Assembly (NCBI RefSeq): GCF_003058195.1
Contig: NZ_QBUH01000005.1
Location: 186,001-250,000 of the forward strand
DNA from: Elizabethkingia sp. YR214
GTDB taxonomy: Bacteria; Bacteroidota; Bacteroidia; Flavobacteriales; Weeksellaceae
Length of the DNA: 64,000 nucleotides
Reading direction: 5' to 3'
Shown here: piece after piece, positions 8,755 to 16,498 of the stretch
Layout: the number at the start of each line of letters is the position of its first letter
How positions within the stretch are numbered: the first letter of the stretch is position 1
Position numbers and translations under genes: made by a program
The notes under the pieces: generated by a model
Seen by the model: only the letters and a program-made list of their open reading frames with translations
The model's database searches: none
What the model was told of the DNA's origin: nothing

Positions 8755-9255
8755 ATGATGAAAAAAACAATTTTTGCGAGCGCTTTTTTAGGACTAAGTT
8801 TAATGTCAGTTTCACTGATGGCACAAACAACTTATAAAGTTGATTTAGCACCATTCCCAAAACCAGAAAAAGGACAAAAGCAAGTTGTTATTGAGGTTCC
8901 ACATTCTCAAAACGATGGAAACAAGAAGATTGAAATTTTTGTTGGAAAAACCATGGAAACAGATGGTTGCAATAAGACCTTCCTAAGCGGAGAGTTTAAA
9001 AGCAGCGAACTGAAAGGATGGGGATACGATTACCTTACTTTTACAACCAACGGTAGTACACCATCTACATTAATGGCTTGCCCGGGAGCAAAACCAAAAA
9101 TGGAGTTTGTAATGTCCGGAGGATACCTTACAAGATACAACGGAAGAATGCCTATCGTTCTTTATATCCCTGAAGGATATGAGGCTAAATACAAAATTTA
9201 CGAAGCTAGTCCTGAGCTATACAGCGCTCCGGAAATTATGGAAAAGAAAAAATAA
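8755..9255 (+). CDS. eco: Ecotin-type periplasmic serine protease inhibitor
   Basis: The 166-residue protein has a Sec signal peptide (residues 1-23, ending SLMAQ) and a full ecotin domain. Landmarks are LAPFPKPEKGQKQVVIEV, the two Cys that form the reactive-loop disulfide (DGCNKT and MACPG), ELKGWGYDYLTF and MPIVLYIPEGYEAKY. Ecotin is a dimeric inhibitor of trypsin-like, chymotrypsin-like and elastase-like proteases. The reactive loop reads STLMACP where E. coli has STMMACP, so the P1 residue would be Leu rather than Met. ATG codons occur at 8755 and 8758; either could be the start. Confidence 0.93.
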   Translation: MMKKTIFASAFLGLSLMSVSLMAQTTYKVDLAPFPKPEKGQKQVVIEVPHSQNDGNKKIEIFVGKTMETDGCNKTFLSGEFKSSELKGWGYDYLTFTTNGSTPSTLMACPGAKPKMEFVMSGGYLTRYNGRMPIVLYIPEGYEAKYKIYEASPELYSAPEIMEKKK

Positions 9256-9274
9256 GTATCTTTTCTCTACTAAA

Positions 9275-9307
9275 ATAAAAGTTTCCCAAGGGAAACTTTT
9301 ATTTTTG
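9275..9307 (+). terminator. Terminator after ecotin gene
   Basis: A perfect 13-bp stem (9275-9287 with 9290-9302), a 2-nt loop and a following T run. Confidence 0.9.
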
Positions 9308-9325
9308 GTATAAATTTGAATAACG

Positions 9326-9658
9326 ATGAAGCACTATATTTATCTTTTTATTGCCATTATATTTGAAGCAGTTGCTACCTCTACTCTCAAAAGTTCTGAA
9401 CAATTCACCAAGCTTATTCCCAGTATTATTACTATTTTAGGCTATGCCGGTGCATTCTATTTCCTAAGTCTTTCATTAAAACAAATACCTGTGGGAATTG
9501 CCTATGCATTATGGTCGGCAGTAGGAATTGTTCTTATTGCAGCTGTAGGAGCTTTGGTTTATAAGCAAATTCCGGATCTTCCAGCCATTATAGGATTTAT
9601 ATTTATAATTGCCGGTGTTGTTATCATTAATCTGTTTTCTAAAATGTCTTCTCATTAA
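9326..9658 (+). CDS. Small multidrug resistance (SMR/EmrE-type) efflux protein
   Basis: The 110-residue protein has four transmembrane helices and the SMR signature: the proton- and drug-binding Glu14 in IIFEAVATSTLKSS, the loop GFYFLSL-like segment (AFYFLSLSLKQIPVGIAYALWSAVG) and the C-terminal helix GFIFIIAGVVIINLFS. The Gly-Ile-Ala-Tyr-Ala-Leu-Trp-Ser-Ala motif is typical of the Qac subgroup that exports quaternary cations, rather than the guanidinium (SugE/Gdx) subgroup. It forms an antiparallel or parallel dimer in the inner membrane. It stands alone between two terminators. Confidence 0.92.
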   Translation: MKHYIYLFIAIIFEAVATSTLKSSEQFTKLIPSIITILGYAGAFYFLSLSLKQIPVGIAYALWSAVGIVLIAAVGALVYKQIPDLPAIIGFIFIIAGVVIINLFSKMSSH

Positions 9659-9673
9659 AGACTAAATAATAAT

Positions 9674-9713
9674 AAAAAAAAGTAGCTCCTGGTCTCAGAA
9701 GCTACTTTTTTTA
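9674..9713 (+). terminator. Bidirectional terminator between the SMR gene and hutU
   Basis: An A-rich left arm and T-rich right arm (AGTAGCT 9681-9687 with AGCTAC plus T run from 9700) form a stem that can work in both directions between convergent genes. Confidence 0.85.
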
Positions 9714-9724
9714 TCAAATATCTA

Positions 9725-11704
9725 TTACAATAAAGATTCATCTACAATATTAGGCAATGTCACTTTTAGTAAAGGCTCTTCTTCCATAGCCCTTTTAATT
9801 GCAAATATCGCTTCCTCATTTCTGGCCCACGATCTTCTGGCAATACCATTATTTACATCCCAGTGCAGCATTGACTTCAAACGTTGCTCCGCCTCAGAAG
9901 TCCCATCCAATAACATTCCGAATCCACCGTTGATCACTTCTCCCCAGCCTACTCCACCTCCATTGTGAATAGAAACCCATGTAGCACCACGGAAACTATC
10001 TCCAATTACATTATGAATAGCCATATCAGCTGTAAATCGGGAACCATCATAAATATTTGACGTTTCACGGAAAGGTGAATCTGTTCCGGATACATCGTGG
10101 TGATCTCTTCCTAACACAACAGGTCCTATTTCTCCGTTTGCAATTGCATCATTAAATGCCTTAGCAATTTTAGTACGCCCTTCTGCATCCGCATAAAGGA
10201 TACGTGCCTGTGAGCCTACTACCAATTTGTTTTCCTGGGCTCCTTTTATCCATGTAATATTATCCTGCATCTGCTGCTGAATTTCTTTTGGAGAATTTTT
10301 CATAATCTCCTCCAGTACTTTACATGCTATATTGTCCGTTTTCTGAAGATCTTCTGGTTTTCCGGAAGCACAAACCCAACGGAACGGTCCGAATCCATAG
10401 TCGAAACACATAGGCCCCATAATATCCTGTACATAAGATGGATATTTAAAATCGATTCCATTTTCTGCCATTACATCCGCACCTGCACGAGAAGCTTCTA
10501 AAAGGAAAGCATTACCATAATCAAAGAAATAAGTTCCTTTTGCCGTATGTTTATTGACTGCTGCTGCATGACGGCGCAGTGTTTCCTGTACTTTTTCCTT
10601 AAACAGTTCTGGTTTTTCAGCCATCATTCTGTTGGCCTCCTCAAACGAAATTCCTGCAGGATAATACCCTCCTGCCCACGGATTATGAAGGGATGTCTGA
10701 TCCGATCCGAGATCAACATAAACATCTTCCTGATCAAACTTCTCCCAGACATCTACAATATTACCATCATAGGCAATAGAAACAACTTCTTTATTCTCTT
10801 TAGCTTTTTTTACTCTTACTACCAACTCATCCAGATCCGAGATTACTTCATCTACCCAGCCCTGATCATGTCTCTTATAGGTTGCAGCCGGATTTACTTC
10901 TGCTGTAACCGATACTACACCTGCAATATTCCCGGCTTTAGGCTGAGCACCACTCATCCCGCCAAGGCCTGCAGTTACGAATAGTTTACCGGCAGTTCCC
11001 TGATCATCTATTTTTCTGGAACCATTCAGTACAGTAATTGTTGTACCATGTACAATTCCCTGCGGACCTATATACATATAGCTTCCCGCTGTCATTTGTC
11101 CATATTGTGTAACCCCTAATGCATTAAATTTCTCCCAGTCATCCGGTTTAGAATAATTAGGAATCATCATTCCGTTTGTTACTACAACTCTTGGTGCATT
11201 TTTATGAGAAGGGAATAATCCCATCGGATGTCCCGAATACATTACCAATGTCTGCTCATCTGTCATTTCGGACAGATACTTCATCGTTAACAGATATTGC
11301 GCCCAGTTCTGGAAAACAGCACCGTTTCCACCGTAAGTAATCAGCTCGTGTGGATGCTGCGCAACAGCTTTATCAAGATTATTCTGGATCATTAACTGAA
11401 TTGCTTTTGCCTGCTGCGAATTTCCCGGATAGTCTTCTATGGGACGTGCGAACATTTCGTAATCCGGACGAAGGCGATGCATGTAGATACGTCCGTATTT
11501 TTCCAGCTCTTCTTTAAATTCCGGAATTAATGTAGCATGGTACTGAGTATCGAAATAACGCAATGCATTTTTCAGTGCCAGTTTCTTTTCATCTTCAGAT
11601 AATATTTCTTTACGCTTCGGTGCATGACTTACTGTAGTATCGTATGCTTTCGGATTTGGTAAAATCGCAGGAATGCCCTGTTGGATTTGTTCTTTAAAAG
11701 TCAT
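9725..11704 (-). CDS. hutU: Urocanate hydratase
   Basis: The 659-residue enzyme converts urocanate to imidazolone propionate in histidine degradation. Recognisable parts are YGGNGAVFQNWAQYLLTMKYL, MYSGHPMGLFPS, the NAD-binding GLGGMSGAQPKAG, and HNGGGVGWGEVINGGFGMLLDG. It belongs to the long Bacteroidota form, about 100 residues longer than the E. coli-type enzyme. An upstream in-frame ATG at 11734 would add ten residues (MKATLNFEYS), but related proteins begin at MTFKEQI, so I choose 11704. No other hut gene is in the window; it is a single-gene unit, on the opposite strand to the histidine biosynthesis operon 30 kb away. Confidence 0.95.
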   Translation of the reverse strand: MTFKEQIQQGIPAILPNPKAYDTTVSHAPKRKEILSEDEKKLALKNALRYFDTQYHATLIPEFKEELEKYGRIYMHRLRPDYEMFARPIEDYPGNSQQAKAIQLMIQNNLDKAVAQHPHELITYGGNGAVFQNWAQYLLTMKYLSEMTDEQTLVMYSGHPMGLFPSHKNAPRVVVTNGMMIPNYSKPDDWEKFNALGVTQYGQMTAGSYMYIGPQGIVHGTTITVLNGSRKIDDQGTAGKLFVTAGLGGMSGAQPKAGNIAGVVSVTAEVNPAATYKRHDQGWVDEVISDLDELVVRVKKAKENKEVVSIAYDGNIVDVWEKFDQEDVYVDLGSDQTSLHNPWAGGYYPAGISFEEANRMMAEKPELFKEKVQETLRRHAAAVNKHTAKGTYFFDYGNAFLLEASRAGADVMAENGIDFKYPSYVQDIMGPMCFDYGFGPFRWVCASGKPEDLQKTDNIACKVLEEIMKNSPKEIQQQMQDNITWIKGAQENKLVVGSQARILYADAEGRTKIAKAFNDAIANGEIGPVVLGRDHHDVSGTDSPFRETSNIYDGSRFTADMAIHNVIGDSFRGATWVSIHNGGGVGWGEVINGGFGMLLDGTSEAEQRLKSMLHWDVNNGIARRSWARNEEAIFAIKRAMEEEPLLKVTLPNIVDESLL

Positions 11705-11999
11705 TGAATATTCAAAATTTAAAGTTGCTTTCAACTTGGTTTAAAAACCTAAATATATTCAAAATGAAAAATATGAAACAAATAATCCCGGTATATCTTT
11801 CGCCAAACTTACATTCCTAACTATGAAAAGAAATAATTATCTCTAAAAAGTGAGCTTATTTATATAAAGTTTACTTCAAAAAAGAATATACCAGAACACC
11901 TTTATACAGGAGCTTTATACATCAAACTGTCTATAGAAAGGCCATTTTTTTCTTGCAAAAAAGATAAAAATTCAGTACTTTTATTGAAATTTTTTACAA

Positions 12000-12431
12000 A
12001 TGAAGAAAGTACTTTTTGGAATTGCCGCTCTAGCTATTATTGTCGCTGCCTGTAACAGTAAAAAAGAAAAATCCGAAGCTGAAACACTTACAAAAAATGA
12101 TTCTGTAGCTGTGGAGAAAAAGGATAGTACAGCAGTAAACACAAAAATAGATATAGATAACGACGGTTCATTATACATTTCTTCAGATGAACAATACCAC
12201 TTCCGTATCATTTCTAAACAGGATGATAGCAAGCCTGCAAAAATTCTTTTGCGCAACGATATCAGCGGCAGAATCTACGATATGGAAAGAGTAATTAGTG
12301 CAAGTGGCGAAAAATATCAGGATGCGGATGGCAACTATTTCTGGCTGAAAGGAGATGACTTTAGCTTTGGTAAGGCCGATAAAGTTGTTGCTGAAGGATC
12401 TATCGCTGGTAAGCCTAAGGAAGAGCACTAA
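12000..12431 (+). CDS. MliC-like lysozyme inhibitor lipoprotein
   Basis: The 143-residue protein has a lipoprotein signal (residues 1-18, lipobox IVAAC, lipidated Cys18), a charged Lys/Glu/Ser-rich linker and a C-terminal domain from about residue 55. The segment VISASGEKYQDADGNYFWLKGDD matches the signature of MliC/PliC inhibitors of c-type lysozyme (SASGxxY...FWxKGD). It would protect peptidoglycan from host lysozyme in the outer membrane or periplasm. The first half of the MliC fold is weakly conserved here, so the assignment rests mainly on the C-terminal motif. Confidence 0.72.
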   Translation: MKKVLFGIAALAIIVAACNSKKEKSEAETLTKNDSVAVEKKDSTAVNTKIDIDNDGSLYISSDEQYHFRIISKQDDSKPAKILLRNDISGRIYDMERVISASGEKYQDADGNYFWLKGDDFSFGKADKVVAEGSIAGKPKEEH

Positions 12432-12475
12432 AATTATATATTCGTAAAATACTTCCGTTTTTATTTTAATATCCT

Positions 12476-12483
12476 TATTTTTG
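12476..12483 (+). promoter_or_regulatory. -7 promoter box for the cobalamin riboswitch transcript
   Basis: TATTTTTG matches TAnnTTTG and ends 4 nt before the first paired base of the riboswitch (12488), so transcription would begin right at the aptamer. Confidence 0.65.
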
Positions 12484-12487
12484 CATT

Positions 12488-12600
12488 CGAATTTTCGAAA
12501 AGGTGAATCGTGTGTAATTCACGAACTGTCGCGCAACTGTGTATGTCCTTCGACATGAGTCAGATCCCTGAAAAATTCGGTAAATACTTTCGCGGTTTGA
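12488..12600 (+). promoter_or_regulatory. Cobalamin-type riboswitch upstream of a thioesterase gene
   Basis: The RNA shows the cobalamin riboswitch core in order: AGGTGAATC, a small hairpin (GTGAAT 12503-12508 with ATTCAC 12517-12522), the conserved CTGTCGCGCAACTGT (12526-12540), a hairpin ATGTC/GACAT (12543-12556), and a B12-box-like GAGTCAGATCCCTG (12557-12570). An 8-bp closing stem (CGAATTTT 12488-12495 with AAAATTCG 12572-12579) surrounds the core. TTTCGCGGTTTGAAG just downstream is like the tail I associate with such elements in Bacteroidota. The usual target would be a B12 transporter or B12 enzyme; here the next gene is an acyl-CoA thioesterase 100 nt away. A weak CCTAA/TTAGG hairpin with following Ts (12615-12640) may be the expression platform. 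Confidence 0.78.
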
Positions 12601-12679
12601 AGTAGAAAAATGCTCCTAATTTTTTTCTTTTAGGTTTATTTTCCTGTTCAACTTATATAATTTAATTTAAAATTTAATT

Positions 12680-13063
12680 ATGAATTTAGAAGAAAAAATT
12701 CAGAATTCGGAAACGCATGTCTTTAAAGTAGTGTTTCCAAAGATTACAAATCACCACAATACAATGTTCGGGGGGACGGTTATGGAGATGATGGATGAAG
12801 TTGCTTTTATGACTGCTACACGTTTTAGCAGAAAAAGAATTGTAACGGTAAGTAGTGATAAAATTGACTTTAAAAAGCCAATTCCTTCAGGTACTCTTGT
12901 AGAGCTTATTGGATCTATAAAACATGTAGGAAACACCAGTGTAAAAGTACATGTGGATATCTTCACGGAAAAAATGTATCAGGAAGGTCGTGATCTGGCT
13001 GTATCTGGTGAATTTACCCTGGTTTCCGTAGATGAAGAAGGCAAACCTGTAAGCATTAAATAA
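12680..13063 (+). CDS. Hotdog-fold acyl-CoA thioesterase (YciA-like)
   Basis: The 127-residue protein is a single hotdog domain of the YciA/BACH type, which hydrolyses acyl-CoA to free acid and CoA. Landmarks are ITNHHNTMFGGTVMEMMDEVAF, where the Asp in the helix is the likely catalytic residue, then TVSSDKIDFKKPIPSGTLVELIG. It lies downstream of the cobalamin-type riboswitch without any gene in between, so its expression may respond to B12, possibly through propionyl- or methylmalonyl-CoA metabolism; that link is inference. Confidence 0.85.
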   Translation: MNLEEKIQNSETHVFKVVFPKITNHHNTMFGGTVMEMMDEVAFMTATRFSRKRIVTVSSDKIDFKKPIPSGTLVELIGSIKHVGNTSVKVHVDIFTEKMYQEGRDLAVSGEFTLVSVDEEGKPVSIK

Positions 13064-13070
13064 AATTAAA

Positions 13071-13207
13071 AAGTTAGAAATACGAAGTTAAAAGCTCTTT
13101 TAGCATACCTACTTCGTATTTCTAACTTCGTACCTCTAATTTACAGTTAAATCGTTGAATTGTTTATTTTACATTTCACACTTCTAACTTCTAACTCCGT
13201 ACTTCTA
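13071..13207. repeat. Intergenic repeat element, solo copy between convergent genes
   Basis: The gap starts with an 18-bp perfect inverted repeat (13071-13088 with 13111-13128, 22-nt spacer) built from words such as TTAGAAATACGAAGT. The right part (13129-13207) has CTTCTAACTTC-type words and a module, TTTATTTTACATTTC preceded by TAAATCG, that recurs in inverted orientation at 48182-48215. It runs slightly into the 3' end of pcm. This is the same repeat family that flanks the four-helix-bundle genes in the his operon. Confidence 0.8.
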
Positions 13208-13852
13208 TTTATTCGTATTGTTCAACATCGGAACAAACTTGTAAAGCCCGAATTCTTCTTTCTCAAAAGAAGTTTCTCCTACTTTTCTGAAACGCGTGAG
13301 AATCTGCTCATCTCCTTCTCCTAAAGGAATAACCATTAATCCACCAATTTTTAGCTGTTTTAATAGCTCAATAGGTAAAACAGCTGCTCCGCAGGTCACC
13401 AAAATCTTATCAAATGGTGCAAAGGTCGGTAAGCCGGCAAAACCGTCACCGAAGCTTTGGAACTTTGGTCTAAGTCCTATCTCCCGTAACTTTTTTTCTG
13501 AAAAATCATATAGATCTTTTTGCCTTTCAATAGTGTATACAAAGGCTTTCATTTCAATTAAAACAGCAGTCTGATAGCCACTTCCAGTGCCTATTTCCAA
13601 AACTTTTTCCTGTTCCTTTACTCTTAAAAGCTGTGTTTGCTCTGCTACAGTGGACGGATGAGATATAGTCTGGTCTGCAGCAATAGGGAAAGCTCTGTCT
13701 TCATAAGCATAATCTTCAAAAATACTTTCCAAAAAGAGATGGCGGGGTATTTTGTTTATTGCCTGAAGAACATTTTGATCCGAAATTCCTTTCGACATCA
13801 AATAATTCACCAGGTGTCTTCTTTTTCCCTTATGCACAAAACTATCTCTCAT
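13205..13852 (-). CDS. pcm: Protein-L-isoaspartate O-methyltransferase
   Basis: The 215-residue SAM-dependent enzyme repairs isoaspartyl residues in aged proteins. Motifs are AADQTISHPSTVAEQTQLL (residues 58-76), the SAM-binding VLEIGTGSGYQTAVL (about 84-98), VYTIERQ and VTCGAAVLPIELLKQL. Length and order are normal. The -7 box TATTTTTG lies only 4 nt upstream of the ATG, so a leaderless mRNA is predicted. The 3' end abuts the repeat element. Confidence 0.93.
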   Translation of the reverse strand: MRDSFVHKGKRRHLVNYLMSKGISDQNVLQAINKIPRHLFLESIFEDYAYEDRAFPIAADQTISHPSTVAEQTQLLRVKEQEKVLEIGTGSGYQTAVLIEMKAFVYTIERQKDLYDFSEKKLREIGLRPKFQSFGDGFAGLPTFAPFDKILVTCGAAVLPIELLKQLKIGGLMVIPLGEGDEQILTRFRKVGETSFEKEEFGLYKFVPMLNNTNK

Positions 13853-13856
13853 ACGG

Positions 13857-13864
13857 CAAAAATA
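13857..13864 (-). promoter_or_regulatory. -7 box directly before pcm (leaderless transcript predicted)
   Basis: On the minus strand this reads TATTTTTG and ends 4 nt before the pcm ATG at 13852. Confidence 0.6.
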
Positions 13865-14025
13865 GGGAAAATACTTATTAGTTTACCTTTATTGATTGAT
13901 AGTTTACACCTGATATTATCACACTTACATGCTATAGTTGGAATACAACTTTACACATCAATACCTTACAAGTTATAACTCATAATTCCTAAGCGTTTAT
14001 TATCTTTACGAAAATTTAAAATTAC

Positions 14026-14988
14026 ATGTTAAAAGCGGGATTAGTAGGTGCCGGCCACTTAGGAAAAATTCATTTGAAACTTCTGAATCAATCTGAAAAA
14101 TATGAATTGGTAGGCTTTTACGACAGTGATGCTGAAAACGGAAAGAAATTAGAACAGGAATTTGGTTATAAATACTACAACGATCTGGACCAACTATTAA
14201 GTGAAATTCAGGTTTTGGATATTGTAACACCTACCCTCTTCCATTACGAATATGCAAAAAAAGCAATAGAAAAAGGAATTCATTTCTTTATTGAGAAGCC
14301 GGTTACTCAAACTCTGGAGCAGGCAGAAGAATTGATTCGTCTTTGCGAGGAAAAAAATATAAAAGTACAGGTAGGTCACGTTGAACGTTACAACCCTGCT
14401 TATATTGCAACAAAGAGCTACCTGAGCAATCCTCAGTTTATTGAAATACACCGTCTGGCTGAGTTTAACCCTCGTGGTACAGATGTATCTGTAGTATTGG
14501 ATTTAATGATTCATGATCTGGATATATTACTGAGTATTGTGAAGTCACCTGTAAAACACCTCCATGCAAGTGGTGTATCGGTTGTAAGTAAAACACCAGA
14601 TATTACCAATGCCCGTATAGAATTTGAAAATGGTTGTGTAGCAAACCTTACCACCAGTCGTATTTCTATGAAGGCAATGCGTAAGAGCAGATTCTTCCAG
14701 AAAGATGCTTATATTTCGATAGATTTCTTGGAGAAAAAGGCAGAGGTTATCCGTATGCAGGCAGCTCCGGAAACACCATCAGATTTCGATATGATTATAG
14801 AGAATGCTGAAGGTGAAAAGAACCAGATTGTATTCGAATATCCAAATATTCAGCCGAACAATGCTATTCTGGATGAACTGGAAAGCTTCGCTCAGGCTAT
14901 AGAAGAAAATACACCTATTGAAGTAAGTTTAAATGACGGAACCGAGGCATTGAAAGTAGCACTGAAAATAATGGAGCTGATTAAATAA
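14026..14988 (+). CDS. Gfo/Idh/MocA family NAD(P)-dependent oxidoreductase
   Basis: The 320-residue protein has an N-terminal Rossmann domain (GLVGAGHLGKIHLKLL, residues 5-20), the family motif HFFIEKPVTQTLEQA near residue 88 and a C-terminal alpha/beta domain. VQVGHVERYNPAY and VVLDLMIHDLDILL resemble the UDP-N-acetylglucosamine 3-dehydrogenase-like branch, whose members act on sugar nucleotides. The substrate is not certain. It is followed after 8 nt by a small lipoprotein gene and may be co-transcribed with it and the beta-lactamase gene. Confidence 0.85.
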   Translation: MLKAGLVGAGHLGKIHLKLLNQSEKYELVGFYDSDAENGKKLEQEFGYKYYNDLDQLLSEIQVLDIVTPTLFHYEYAKKAIEKGIHFFIEKPVTQTLEQAEELIRLCEEKNIKVQVGHVERYNPAYIATKSYLSNPQFIEIHRLAEFNPRGTDVSVVLDLMIHDLDILLSIVKSPVKHLHASGVSVVSKTPDITNARIEFENGCVANLTTSRISMKAMRKSRFFQKDAYISIDFLEKKAEVIRMQAAPETPSDFDMIIENAEGEKNQIVFEYPNIQPNNAILDELESFAQAIEENTPIEVSLNDGTEALKVALKIMELIK

Positions 14989-14996
14989 TATTTTTG

Positions 14997-15539
14997 ATGA
15001 GATTTTTAATTTTTGTTCTTCTTTTATCACTTAATTTGGTTCAATGTTCCAAAGGCAATGAACAGAAAGATGAATATGAAATTATTAATCTTATTCTTAA
15101 AAAACATGTTAATACTTATAGTGTAAGAATTTTCCCTAAAAAAGGCTATTCTGATGAAAAAATCAGAAAACATTTTAATGACAGCCTTCTTCATACGGGA
15201 AAACTAACCTATTATCTGCATTCATCCATAGACAAGCTAGACACCACAAGTTCTCGACGAACTATAATAAAAGATAAAAAAATAGACCTCAGTAAGATAC
15301 AATCTTTAGAAATTAATAGAATAGACAATATTCCTTGTAAAGATAAAATGATGGATTCTTGTGATCCTTATTTTACTGCTGCGTATTATTTTTCCGAGAT
15401 TAAATTTACAGGTAATAAAGCTCTTGTTATGCTTAATTTTCAATGTGGTGGAAGATGTGGAAAAGGTATATTGATAAAACTTTTAAAAGAAAATAATCGA
15501 TGGAAAATTGTAAAAGAAGATATGGTATGGATTTCCTAA
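14997..15539 (+). CDS. Putative lipoprotein of unknown function
   Basis: The 180-residue protein begins at ATG 14997; a TTG three bases upstream is a less likely start. It has a lipoprotein signal (MRFLIFVLLLSLNLVQC, Cys at about residue 17). Cys pairs later in the sequence (PCKDKMMDSC and FQCGGRCGKG) suggest disulfides. I recognise no domain. It lies 8 nt after the oxidoreductase gene and 9 nt before the beta-lactamase gene on the same strand, so the three are probably one transcript. Its base composition is more AT-rich than the neighbouring metabolic genes. Confidence 0.75.
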   Translation: MRFLIFVLLLSLNLVQCSKGNEQKDEYEIINLILKKHVNTYSVRIFPKKGYSDEKIRKHFNDSLLHTGKLTYYLHSSIDKLDTTSSRRTIIKDKKIDLSKIQSLEINRIDNIPCKDKMMDSCDPYFTAAYYFSEIKFTGNKALVMLNFQCGGRCGKGILIKLLKENNRWKIVKEDMVWIS

Positions 15540-15548
15540 AAAATATTT

Positions 15549-16439
15549 ATGAAAAGAATTAGTATTATTTTTCTATTTTTCTCTCTTTTTGTTTTTTCTC
15601 AACATTCAAAACCTGAGCTACTAGAGAAAATAAACTCAATTACAAAAGGTAAAAAAGCGACCATAGCTGTTTCTGTTTTGGGAATAGAAAACGACTTTCA
15701 GTTTAGTAATGCCAATGGTAATTTAAAAATGCCAATGATGAGCGTTTTTAAATTCCATATTGCATTAGCAGTTCTGAATCAGGTTGACAGAGGAAATCTC
15801 GCTCTGGATCAGAAAATACTGGTTAAAAAATCTGATCTACTAGAGAATACTTGGTCACCGATACGTGAAAAGTATCCGGATGGAAATGTAGAACTTCCTT
15901 TAAGTGAAATTATTACTTATACCGTAGCCCAAAGCGACAACAATGGTTGCGACATACTATTAAGACTAATTGGCGGGGTTAAAACCGTACAGAAACTAAT
16001 GGATGTAAATGGTGTAAAAAACTTTCAGGTAAAGTACAATGAAGAAGAGATGGCTAAAAAAGGTGTACAAGCGCCTTATGCAAATTACACGACCACAGCA
16101 TCCATGGTGAAAACACTGAAAGCATTTTATATAGGAATGTTTTTATCAAAAAGATCCACAGCTTTTTTAATGGAGATTATGACTAAGACCAATACCGGGA
16201 TGACAAAACTTCCGGGATTGCTTCCAAAAGTTAGGATGGCCAGAAAAACAGGTTCTTCTGGTAAAATGAAAAATGGATTGACTATTGCCGAAAACGATTC
16301 AGGAATTGTAACTTTAGGCAGTGGTAAACATTATGCAATTGCAGTATTTGTAAAAAACTCTATGGAAACTGAGGAAGTCAATTGCGGAATGATAGCCCAG
16401 ATCTCGAAAGTTGTTTGGGATACCTTAAATAAAAAATAA
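15549..16439 (+). CDS. blaCME: Class A beta-lactamase (CME-like, extended-spectrum subclass A2)
   Basis: The 296-residue protein has a signal peptide (residues 1-17) and all class A motifs: SVFK (Ser65 nucleophile, Lys68), SDN (129-131), the omega-loop Glu in NEEEMAK (about 165-167) and KTG (233-235). The omega loop (GVQAPYANYTTT) is of the longer PER/CfxA/CME type, which in known members hydrolyses cephalosporins. The overall sequence looks like the chromosomal CME enzyme of Elizabethkingia. There is no mobile element beside it, consistent with an intrinsic gene. Confidence 0.9.
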   Translation: MKRISIIFLFFSLFVFSQHSKPELLEKINSITKGKKATIAVSVLGIENDFQFSNANGNLKMPMMSVFKFHIALAVLNQVDRGNLALDQKILVKKSDLLENTWSPIREKYPDGNVELPLSEIITYTVAQSDNNGCDILLRLIGGVKTVQKLMDVNGVKNFQVKYNEEEMAKKGVQAPYANYTTTASMVKTLKAFYIGMFLSKRSTAFLMEIMTKTNTGMTKLPGLLPKVRMARKTGSSGKMKNGLTIAENDSGIVTLGSGKHYAIAVFVKNSMETEEVNCGMIAQISKVVWDTLNKK

Positions 16440-16498
16440 AATAAACCCTCATAAAAAAACCGAAAGGTTCGTAAATTCTTTAATAAAAAATAAAAATT

